Below are positions 57,801 through 64,000 of a stretch of DNA of 64,000 nucleotides, one piece after another. The notes beneath the pieces are model-generated. The model saw nothing but the letters and a program-made list of their open reading frames with translations. It was not told the DNA's origin and did no database searches. The translations under genes and the position numbers were made by a program. The stretch's first letter is position 1. Every line of letters starts with the position of its first letter. Location of the stretch: assembly GCA_000727475.1 (NCBI GenBank), contig KL647288.1, positions 4,149,604 through 4,213,603 of the forward strand, in the 5' to 3' direction. The stretch is from Sarcocystis neurona. Lineage: Eukaryota > Apicomplexa > Conoidasida > Eucoccidiorida > Sarcocystidae.

Positions 57801-58765
57801 CTGTGGCGTTGCTACGGTTGCTGTCGGTCTAGTTGACATGCTGCTGCTACCGCCGTTGGCTCTGGGAGACACTGCCGAGGAGCAGCACCTAGGTCAGCGT
57901 CAGTAGCAATGATAGTAGCGGGAGTTACGTTACACTTCTGTTGTCCTGTGAGGCGGAGACCCCCCTACGCTGCTGCTGCATCTGCTGCATGAATGCTCCT
58001 GTTATCACAGCACGCGTGGTGCAGCAGCTGCTGCTGTTTCTTACAGGACGAAGCACTTGCTCTTGCTATTGCCAACGCAGTGATAATGCCGCTATTGCTT
58101 TCATGCGGTGCTGCTCCTGGTTGCCTCACATGGGTGTCTGCAATGCTTCTGCAGATGCGTGTAAGAATTTCGCTGCGACGGCGTCAAGGAGTTTGCAGAC
58201 TTGGCTGGGGCGTCCGGCGGCGGGTTGGTCGCTGGAGCGTAGTGGCGACTCAGAACAAGCGCCACCGTCAGCAATGACGAAAGTGGCTTCTGTGTCGGGA
58301 GGGAGCAGCGCCGCTGCAAATCTCTTCCGATTCGTATCTAGTAGTCCCCCGCCGCAGCAGAAGCTGCGAGCGGCGCCCACGGCAGCAGCAGAACGGGCCT
58401 CTGTAGTCGACTGCACCGTTTCACTGGACAGCAGCAAACCTGCTTGCGACAGCAGCTGCGGTAGCAGCAGCACCAGTAGCAGCAGGGCAGCGGCGAGCAG
58501 CCGAGTCAGTAGTAACGTCGAGGTGTTGACCAGGCATATGGAGCAGGTGGGGTCTTTCTTCGGCAGACATACAGAACAGGTGCAATCGCGTGTAAGCAGC
58601 GTTTTTCGCAAGGGAATTACAAGGAAAGGCGACTCTAGCACTTCAAGCAGTAGCCTATTCTTTCTATCAGAAAGCAGCAACACTTCACAGCAAGAGCAGG
58701 AGAGGCAGAATATCAGCAGACACAGATTAGGGGTATCGACGGAGACGAAAGGTGACCACTTTTGA
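38921..58765 (+). CDS. COG1: Conserved oligomeric Golgi complex subunit 1 homologue, eight exons (spliced product about 2,884 aa)
   Basis: COG1 belongs to the lobe A part of the COG tether, which captures retrograde vesicles at the Golgi. Exons: 38921-42853, 44219-44879, 47149-48345, 51102-51189, 53102-54855, 55750-55986, 56761-56934, 58155-58765. All introns are GT-AG and all phases agree. Matches to COG1 run in order. Residues about 120-170 hold the Vps51-type N-terminal helix (HRKEELRSLISKRLLSFLHS). Then come CEAYWEVWFPLVLQGIDQLL (end of exon 1), QQLLKVGCTACYSACGAVLW (exon 3), NMRLPTEASAAAMQLLLELR (exons 3-4), SLLLHVLKAAAAAAIAGCFR and EEYLSLVFDACVLTLVL (exon 5), LPPMERIQLLPTP (exon 6) and MEQVGSFFGRHTEQ (exon 8). 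The roughly threefold size excess is Gln/Ala low-complexity insertion. Weaker joins are the exon 5 donor (alternative at 54744) and the exon 8 acceptor. Confidence 0.72.
41331..41375 (+). repeat. 15-bp in-frame tandem repeat in COG1 exon 1
   Basis: Three copies of GCCGCTCCGCAGGTG (the last with an A and a T change), encoding GRSAGGRSAGGRTAGG. This is a coding minisatellite rather than a triplet run. Confidence 0.8.
42854..44218 (+). other. COG1 intron 1: CTG block then CAG block
   Basis: CTG-rich from 42,860 to about 43,480, then CAG-rich from about 43,490 to 44,140, with a (TG)n run near 44,062-44,080. The intron would fold on itself. Acceptor CCTCCTGCAG. The long reading frame of exon 1 stays open to 43510 only because the CTG block lacks stops. 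Confidence 0.8.
44219..44879 (+). CDS. COG1: COG1 exon 2
   Basis: Begins ITRRLSGLRCAARFVKEALP in phase 0 and ends in NEPLVFFIPRLAIKQLLQRT and a Gln/Arg-rich helix. The last base is the first of a split Glu codon (G+AG). Donor GTACAC at 44880. No stop occurs over 220 codons despite little repeat in the 3' third. Confidence 0.68.
44880..47148 (+). other. COG1 intron 2: GTGTAT/TATATA waves
   Basis: Almost entirely ATATAC/GTGTATAT-type degenerate microsatellite (44,940-45,240, 45,600-46,140, 46,590-47,090), with a mixed GC-rich island at 45,270-45,580 and another at 46,150-46,480. Acceptor CTCTGTTTCAG. Tyr/Ile/Cys-rich ORFs here are artefacts. Confidence 0.8.
45640..46080 (+). repeat. GTGGACGTCCAC-bearing degenerate repeats
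   Basis: The 12-bp palindrome GTGGACGTCCAC occurs exactly at 45648-45659 and 45759-45770. Diverged forms lie near 45891, 45960 and 46065, each embedded in GTGTATAT-type sequence. Confidence 0.75.
47149..48345 (+). CDS. COG1: COG1 exon 3
   Basis: Completes the split Glu, then encodes unique helical blocks (AWNRRFEKQFFSLVRDLVYV, GVRFLLGLLVQQLRSELQQD, LPLSSVGLLALRPALLW). Gln/Ala repeats follow, then the conserved block QLQQLLKVGCTACYSACGAV and WNRFSLLVLDVY. It ends AATATGA before GTAAGC at 48346, phase 1. Confidence 0.75.
48346..51101 (+). other. COG1 intron 3: CAG block, CTG block, ATATAC block
   Basis: CAG-rich 48,390-49,440. CTG-rich 49,490-50,010, including three copies of a 15-bp unit GCTTCTGCTGCTGCC at about 49,767-49,812. 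ATATAC/TATATA 50,130-50,500, then CTG-rich again before the acceptor GGACTGCTGCAG. The 49.8-50.05 kb ORF containing LPDFLEDYFSAVSTAKLKQV is protein-like, but it is not needed for the exon 3-4 join. Confidence 0.75.
51102..51189 (+). CDS. COG1: COG1 exon 4 (88-nt mini-exon)
   Basis: Acceptor CTGCTGCAG, donor GTAAGC at 51190. With the last base of exon 3 it encodes RLPTEASAAAMQLLLELRQQ, then ARLLLAYVGE, a segment that lines up with the conserved RLPxxxSxxxxxxLF.L block of COG1 proteins. It enters in phase 1 and leaves in phase 2, and both joins fit. Confidence 0.72.
51190..53101 (+). other. COG1 intron 4
   Basis: ATATAC/TATATA arrays (51,265-51,300 and 51,460-51,730), TC-rich sequence 51,960-52,060, mixed GC-rich sequence to 52,660, and further TATATA patches 52,670-52,770. 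Acceptor TACCTGTTGCAG. ORFs at 52.0-52.7 kb exist on both strands and were not accepted. Confidence 0.75.
53102..54855 (+). CDS. COG1: COG1 exon 5
   Basis: Completes Glu, then encodes SSPTASLLLHVLKAAAAAAI and AGCFRRIAAQCFNEAK. After Ala-rich and Asp-rich inserts comes GSEEYLSLVFDACVLTLVLD, then LLWEQISTLANSNAVLKTFV. A long Gln-rich coil (54,300-54,560) follows, then a final unique block AARLWYAKMFARTLLVRRAC. The donor chosen is T|GTGCGT at 54856. An equally phased T|GTGAAG at 54745 would drop the last block. Confidence 0.68.
54856..55749 (+). other. COG1 intron 5
   Basis: TATATA and ATGTAT microsatellites at 55,070-55,090 and 55,320-55,400. The remainder is mixed, with a CT-rich end and the acceptor CACTCTCTCCTGTAG. 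Confidence 0.7.
55750..55986 (+). CDS. COG1: COG1 exon 6
   Basis: Encodes EGVSVALVQPDSTNNSSSS, a Ser/Asn-rich run, then LRYGALRFEPSPMQLLPPME and RIQLLPTPCLVNQQPHA, resembling the LP...RF..LP block near the COG1 C-terminus. Donor G|GTACGT at 55987 is close to ideal. Without it the frame runs to a stop at 56063. Confidence 0.62.
55987..56760 (+). other. COG1 intron 6 with a 77-bp direct duplication
   Basis: Contains two diverged copies of a roughly 60-bp block spaced 77 bp apart (about 56,432-56,488 and 56,509-56,565; AATATGGAAGCCTAC versus AATATGTAAGCCTAC). Acceptor GTGCGAGCTGCAG. Confidence 0.65.
56761..56934 (+). CDS. COG1: COG1 exon 7
   Basis: Encodes AGGGRGEERLSDDAAAASAG, APLLAEIKTGANKQAQQEQ and DSLWSTVIGGAAGE. 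The SLWSTVIGG end resembles the late SLF..L motif of COG1. Donor A|GTAAGG at 56935, phase 1. Confidence 0.55.
56935..58154 (+). other. COG1 intron 7
   Basis: Mixed sequence with a TATATA patch at 57,675-57,690 and CTG-rich DNA from 57,720. Acceptor TGCTTCTGCAG at 58154. An alternative phase-1 acceptor, TTTCTTACAG, near 58047 would add about 36 codons of Cys-rich sequence. Confidence 0.6.
58155..58765 (+). CDS. COG1: COG1 exon 8 (terminal)
   Basis: 203 codons to the TGA at 58763. It has Ser-rich stretches around LFRFVSSSPPPQQKLRAAP and a helix VEVLTRHMEQVGSFFGRH followed by TEQVQSRVSSVFRKGI. The MEQVGSFFG part resembles the extreme C-terminus of plant COG1 as I recall it (MQVGSRFGE). Composition changes to repeat-poor DNA right after the stop. 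If the link to exon 7 is wrong this would be a separate small gene. Confidence 0.5.
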
Positions 58766-59579
58766 ATTTGTGTCGTGGTTCATCCTGCTTGCTGCCAATG
58801 GTACGGTTAATAATTCAGCGCGGCCAGGTACTTCGAAGCTTTTCTGCTACGCCTCTTGTGCACTTGCGCTTTCTTTCCACCACGGAAGGCGGCCATTCGC
58901 GGAGGCGGACTTGTCATGATTAACTGTAGAAAACGTAGAAGCTATCTTCACGCACTTCGCCATGTACCAAAATATTCATCAATGTACACGTGCATAACCG
59001 GAAGTCATTACGTCTGCTTTGCAATCAGTGTCACCCTAATGGGCGCCCATCCTTCAGTCGCAGCTACGCAAAAGCAAGAAGGGACAACTTTGATTCACAT
59101 CCAGCAGATCGCCCCGCATATACATTTGTACTATACACACACGTGCTTCTTGCGCGTGTATGCGTGATATTTATTCTCGAGGTACCCTCCTGCCTTGCCT
59201 TGTGTACTGAAGTGGCTTACCGCCTCGTGTGATGACTTGAACCGCAGCAGCAGCTGAAACGACAGAGATGGTCATCCTGGTGCGGCTAGGGTGGATAACT
59301 GGTGAGATGCGCTCAGATTTAGAGTGCAGCTTCTCCAGTCTGTTATGATACCCAGCAAAAGAGGTGTACAACGCTGGTCGGCTCTTAGGGCAGCAGTCGT
59401 ATGTACGCAGATACACACGTGGACGACACGTGGCATTCTTCTGGTTTCTTTCTACGGAGCAGTGCCAGCCAGTCTTGTCGTCGGGCCTCACCTATTCAAT
59501 ATCTAGCTCGAATGTGCACTACTGTCGTAAACGTGTCACCACCAGAACACACATCTATAATGTGTATGCATGCTCAACA

Positions 59580-59582
59580 AGA

Positions 59583-59613
<31 letters not shown>

Positions 59614-59625
59614 GTATATATATGC
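59580..59625. repeat. (TA)n microsatellite
   Basis: ATATATATATATATATATAC followed by ATATATATATATGTATATAT, an isolated AT array in the P segment. Confidence 0.85.
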
Positions 59626-60433
59626 ACGAGCAGTGTTTGTTGCAGAGCTGGGGAGCTTCGTTCGTCAAAATGCTGGCCCGGATTGGTGTGTATCCTGTAA
59701 AGTGTCATGGTGTTGTTTTCCCCGTCATCCCCAACTCCGACCCTGTCGAGCTGTGAGCACCTGTCACATTGTGTGTGACTTCGGTTCACACACCACGACA
59801 TCTCGCAGTCGGTTCGCTGTATGTATGCCGCCTAAAAACTAGAGTCTATTTACGTAGCCCGCCTTTGCAGTTACTTACCAGCAAAGCCGGTGCTTGCAGT
59901 ACCCAGCCCGACGAGGAGCACACGCAAAAGCAGAGCGCAGCAGTTTAGGAGTGCAGACAGCAGCATCACGACTGTGCTACCACTGTCGAAGCCTCACCCA
60001 CATTCAGAACCGGCTCAATAACGTTTGGCAACGCTGTACCCGGAGCACACACGAGGACGTTTCGTATTCGCTATTCATGAGGTGGAGATCAATCTCACCT
60101 CGAGAACGGCTTCGACGTGGCCCTTCTCCGTGGATTCATCCGTCTGTGTACATCACGGTGTGCTGGGTCATGCAAAACAGGCACAGTACACTGGTGCACC
60201 TGCGCAGGATGCACCGCTGCCGCACCCGGTGTCTTCAGCTGGGAATTCCTCTCTTCCCTACTTTTCTACATCGAGTGAACACCTGTGTACGTCGCGCCTC
60301 CATAGAAGCCTGCCGCAGCCACGCGCAGCGACACGTAACCTCTCCATTGAAAGCGTATTACGATCGCACTCCTTGATTACGTAGCCTTGAAATAGTTCGC
60401 CGAAACCTTCCAAACACATAATTGTTCGTAGTC

Positions 60434-60495
60434 GCCAGTGCCACACTGGCACTGTGTGTCAGTGCCACACGCACTGACACACTGCGTGTGTCAGT
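60434..60495. repeat. Nested inverted repeats (alternative hairpins)
   Basis: GCCAGTG (60434-60440) pairs with CACTGGC (60444-60450). ACTGACACAC (60473-60482) pairs with GTGTGTCAGT (60486-60495). TGTGTCAGTG (60455-60464) can instead pair with CACTGACACA (60472-60481). All stems are perfect, and the last two exclude each other. Confidence 0.8.
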
Positions 60496-61405
60496 CTTTA
60501 GTGTACCGGCGCGCGTGTAAGCAGGTCTGCGTGTATGTGCACAAATGCAAGTCGATACATTCGCGCGAGCCTTTAGGCAAGGCAAGCAGCAGTTGCAGTT
60601 TGGCCTGCCTTTGACAGAGAAGATAGAACACCGTTTTGGAGGCTTATGGACCCATCTCGCTTGCTTGAATTTGTCTCGTAACAGACTGCACCTACTAGTT
60701 TACCACCGTTCCTTTGAGGAAACCGTATCCATATGTACCTGTCTACACATACATATGTTCATATATATATATATATATTCGCGTTTACGCATGGACGCGT
60801 ACAGGCGTACGAATGATTGTTGTGTATATATATCCAGGTGTTTCGGCATTTTGGCAGACAAAATAGGCAGAAACACTTTGAATTCTTTCTTCTACTATTT
60901 CGCGTCTACAGCCTACGCCATACGCTGCCCGTAGCGTTTCCATTAGTCGCCGCCGGATGTAACAACATACTGGAGAAGCAGGGAACAGTAGCTAGTCAGG
61001 CATATTCAGCTCTAATCGACGCATCCCACGTAACTACAGCATGCCTCAGTAGAAAAACTCATCAAGCAAAAGGGTACTTTTTTTCACGGATTTCTTCCTC
61101 CTAGAAGCACGTCTTCGCATCCGAGAGCTCAAAACTTCAAATGTCTAGCGGCTGCAGGACGCCTGTTCAGACAATAACATTTTAAGCACCAGTTATATTC
61201 CTCCGTCACCGTAGAAATTTTAAGACGCTAGCAGAATGTGCTTCGCAAGACAGTGCGAGGTTTCTTAGCCGTTTTTCACGTTCTCTATACATCACGAAAG
61301 GGAACAGACAGCGCCCCGTGTGGCGTCCCGATGAAAACAAGGCGTGGGGGTAAGGCAGTGTGCTTCCGGGTGCAGCCTGCTTATCTGTAACTATTTGCTG
61401 TGACG

Positions 61406-62173
61406 CTACATATCCTCCTGCGCAGGGGCGAGTTGTTCACGGGAGACGGTAGTTGCGCATCGTCCAATGATGCGCGGGCTGCTCTGGGCGTTTCCCGCCC
61501 TGATATCCTCCAGGACGGCCCCTTCTGAACCCAGTGCTCTGTCGCGATTTTGCCAGGGCGTTCCGATAAGAGCAGACAGTCTGGGACCAAGAACGTAGTC
61601 TTCGTCAAAAATCAGGAGTTCGTATGTGTGTTCTCCGCTCGGTGGGTGTACTTCAACGTATTCTCCCTCACCCTGTGAGGAGGCGCCGAAGCGCACGGTC
61701 GAGTCTGCACGGACGCCCTTCTGGTACCCGTGAATCCATCCACGTGCAACGGGATGAGTATCTCTAAGGATGGTCAAAAAAGGACCGGCTGGATGCGGCG
61801 CGGGGCCTACCGTCACTGTAGGCGGTTCGGAAACGGCACCCTCAAACTGAATGGTGCACTGGATAGCCGCCGCTGCACCACTCTCTGCGGAGGGTTCGTT
61901 GGACGAAGAAAAATTCTTAAGAGAAAGAAAATTTAATCCGTGCGGGCCCACTAACTTGAGCGTACTGCGATGGACAGGATGCCGCGGGTACGGTGTGCGT
62001 TCACCGGTGGTGCGAACGTCAGTGAGGGGGGGAGGGCTAGCAAGCACGAGAAATTCCTCTTTGTTTTCTCCCTTCTCCAAGAAAAACATCCCGGCGTGGT
62101 CAGTGAAAGAGGGCCACCGAACAAGGAAAAACGTGACAAAGGGGTAAGTCAACCAACAGTTTAAGGCGGACAT
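61406..62173 (-). CDS. Unknown 255-aa protein, possible membrane or secreted protein
   Basis: Minus-strand ORF from ATG 62173 to TAG 61406. It could extend in frame to 62251, but an acceptor-like CTTCTCCTGTAG at about 62222 suggests upstream sequence may be intron or leader. The N-terminus has a hydrophobic stretch (CWLTYPFVTFFLVRW) that could act as a signal anchor. The rest is balanced, with no amino-acid repeats: STLKLVGPHGLNFLSLKNF, an Ala/Ser loop, AIQCTIQFEGAVSEPPTVTV, then GEHTYELLIFDEDYVLGPRL. That last block vaguely recalls the end of a C2 domain, but I would not assign one. No paralogue is visible in the window. The sequence quality and antisense stop density make it the best gene candidate in the right-hand P segment. 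Confidence 0.5.
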   Translation of the reverse strand: MSALNCWLTYPFVTFFLVRWPSFTDHAGMFFLEKGENKEEFLVLASPPPLTDVRTTGERTPYPRHPVHRSTLKLVGPHGLNFLSLKNFSSSNEPSAESGAAAAIQCTIQFEGAVSEPPTVTVGPAPHPAGPFLTILRDTHPVARGWIHGYQKGVRADSTVRFGASSQGEGEYVEVHPPSGEHTYELLIFDEDYVLGPRLSALIGTPWQNRDRALGSEGAVLEDIRAGNAQSSPRIIGRCATTVSREQLAPAQEDM

Positions 62174-63019
62174 CGTGCCGACACTGGTGTAGTACCAGCC
62201 TTCACATGTTGAGCCTCGCCTACAGGAGAAGATGAAAAGTGAAAGCCACAAGGTGACTTATGCCAAGAAACGATCATTAAGCAACCTGATAAACAGCGCC
62301 AACGACGTTTTACTTCCCTCCGAAGCGGCTGCAGGCGCATCAGCAACGTGCAGCCAAGCTAGCCGTACACAGTGCTCCAGGACGGTGACTCATTCGCGAC
62401 TCATAACAACTGGAGCAGTGACTGCGCTCTTGAGGAAGAGGCTACTGTGTGCCATTTCAGTTGTGATTATCCTCGACTGACTTCTGACGGAATCGCTCAT
62501 TGTGAATCACGCTTTGAATGTATAAGCAGTTCGCTCCCACAAAGCGGACGAGAAGCCGGACGCGAGTGTAATGAAGGCCGGGAGGCTAGTCGCGCTGCCA
62601 CCCTTGCGGGACTTGTATGATTGGGTTTACGGTAAGTCTCTCAGGTGTCCCATACCCGGCTAGAGACGAAAGAAGAGGAGGCTTCTGCAACTAAACGCGA
62701 ACTGCAGCTCGACGTAGGAGGGCTCCTTTACGCCGTGGCGTACTCTGGACGCATTCGCAGTTTCAATGGTACCCGTTGCCATCCACCACAAAGTCGGCTG
62801 TCGAGGCAACGGCGCCGGTACAACCGCTGTCTTCGCGAGAGTAGTGGTGTCCATTATCCGTCTGACGTCGCCTCTCTCGAACGTCACCACGAAATGAAGC
62901 CTGAGGTGCACGAGAATTTTATAAGCCTTGGTGAAAACTAGGCTGCAGGGCTCATTCACAGCACATTTGCCACATGAAGAAGTTGTCCGGCACCATACGG
63001 TTTTATAGAAGAACAAGTC

Positions 63020-63180
63020 CTACGCTTGTAATTGTGCGAGTTGATGTCACAAAAACAAACTACGTACGATCAACAAGTCGTACACTCGAGAAGTTGTGTG
63101 CGCGTTGATGTCTCAAAAACAACTCCACTGTGAGAAACTGTGTGACCTGACGTTGCAGAAGTTACCACACTGTGAGGTTA
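63020..63180. repeat. Diverged short tandem repeats
   Basis: GAGTTGATGTCACAAAAACA and GCGTTGATGTCTCAAAAACA lie about 60 bp apart, with a weaker third copy (GACCTGACGTTGCAGAAG) downstream. Confidence 0.6.
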
Positions 63181-63490
63181 CGTGGTGGTACAGTTCTAAG
63201 TAAATGTGCATGCTTGAGTGCCCGTGGACTCAAGCGTAAGCATACGCGCGTATCGTTCGCAGACCGGGCAAATATCCGTGCTAGAAGTGCTGGCAGACGC
63301 AACTTGCGCATCTGAGATTGTCTGCTCATGTCTGCTGTTACAGCTACTGGTAAAGACCTTTGCTAATGATTTATTCCGCGTGCATCGAATCCCCGGTTCG
63401 CACTGGCCTCCAAGGTGTTCCGATAGGGGCTTGTCGCACAGAGGAACAATACGGTCCCTGAGCCTTCTTTCAAACAACTGTATACCGAGT

Positions 63491-63539
63491 GTTGCTGATT
63501 AACAAGAGGCGGTCCTGACGACGTATGTTAATCAGCAAC
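63491..63539. repeat. Perfect 14-bp inverted repeat
   Basis: GTTGCTGATTAACA (63491-63504) and TGTTAATCAGCAAC (63526-63539) are exact reverse complements separated by 21 nt. An unrecognised plus-strand ORF stops inside the left arm. Confidence 0.85.
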
Positions 63540-64000
63540 GGAAACATCACTGCGCAGTCTCAGCTCCATCCGCAGAACCCTGAGAACTGCATCTCATAAT
63601 GGAAGCCGAGTGACGTGCAGCAAAACCTGTTTTACGGACTGTACATTAGCGTTCACCACAGCCACCTTACGTGCAGCACTTCGTATACTTCATGAGGATT
63701 AGATTCGCACCGCGTCGGGCGGCTGAGGGCACGTCGCAGCGGTAAAACTACAACGTCGTCACGCTCCAAATGGACACAGAACTGTGTACAAGGCATGAGT
63801 ATAGATGCCATTCACGTTGCACCTATACAATGCAACGCAGCGTCTGCCGGCGCCGACAACTATTTGCGGGCAGCGGCACTATAGATAGAGGTGAGCAGTG
63901 ACAGCACCATGTCACTTATCACACGCACACATGGAACAGCCAAAGATTAGCGGAGCGCTGTCGACTTCTCAGACAGACGTCGCAGCAACAGCTTTCAAAA

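Larger units (their letters stand above)
58766..61405. other. P-segment DNA without a convincing gene
   Basis: Repeat-poor, with one (TA)n block at 59,580-59,625 and a TATATA patch at 60,755-60,780. The overlapping ORFs, up to 160 codons (59894-60376 plus), are unrecognised. It includes the nested hairpin locus at 60,434-60,495. Confidence 0.45.
62252..64000. other. Right-edge P-segment DNA
   Basis: Repeat-poor. The minus-strand ORF 62660-63016 (118 codons) and plus-strand ORF 63218-63502 (94 codons) are unrecognised. Contains short diverged tandem copies (63,020-63,180) and a 14-bp-stem hairpin (63,491-63,539). No gene is supported. Confidence 0.4.

Noticed and set aside
1..64000. Telomere-type TTTAGGG arrays, CRISPR arrays, rRNA, tRNA, organelle inserts and retrotransposon coding sequence
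   Set aside because: Only isolated single motifs were seen (for example CCCTAAA near 36,799). No arrays, spacer-repeat patterns, RNA gene folds or reverse transcriptase/integrase motifs were recognised by eye.

Overview
The window looks like nuclear DNA of an apicomplexan of the genus Eimeria (coccidia). Three things point there. Large parts are saturated with CAG/CTG trinucleotide repeats that lie both in exons, as runs of Gln and Ala, and in introns. The same parts carry long ATATAC/GTGTAT-type microsatellites. These repeat-rich stretches alternate with repeat-poor stretches, the R/P segment banding described for Eimeria chromosomes. The genes have GT-AG introns, there is no bacterial-style gene packing, and no organelle or prokaryotic features were seen. 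The species cannot be decided from the sequence alone.

Layout. (1) R segment, about 1-17,820. A minus-strand gene probably runs off the left edge; one convincing exon lies at 432-563. Next to it is a six-exon plus-strand gene (6559-17819) that I reconstructed as deoxyhypusine hydroxylase (DOHH), whose four His-Glu metal-binding dyads are all intact. Its introns hold most of the repeats: CTG and CAG tracts, a 17-bp CT-rich minisatellite, a roughly 37-bp minisatellite, a 79-bp tandem repeat and ATATAC arrays. (2) Transition at 17,820-19,640, then a P segment to about 37,600 that is almost free of CAG repeats. Its only convincing gene is an intronless minus-strand ORF (23886-25319) that looks like a secreted rhoptry-kinase-family pseudokinase. 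(3) R segment, about 37,600-58,800. It is dominated by one plus-strand gene of eight exons (38921-58765) whose joined product of about 2,884 residues matches COG subunit 1 (COG1) of the conserved oligomeric Golgi tethering complex, inflated by Gln/Ala repeats. A Gln-rich minus-strand ORF lies head-to-head with it. (4) P segment, 58,800 to the right edge, with one minus-strand ORF of unknown function (61406-62173) and two notable hairpin loci.

How the genes relate. DOHH completes hypusine formation on translation factor eIF5A and COG1 acts in retrograde vesicle tethering at the Golgi. Both are housekeeping genes and both sit in repeat-rich DNA. The putative rhoptry pseudokinase and the unknown ORF, both lineage-restricted in appearance, sit in repeat-poor DNA. 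Exon joins were worked out by hand from reading phase, splice consensus and recalled family similarity. Transcript data would settle the weaker joins.
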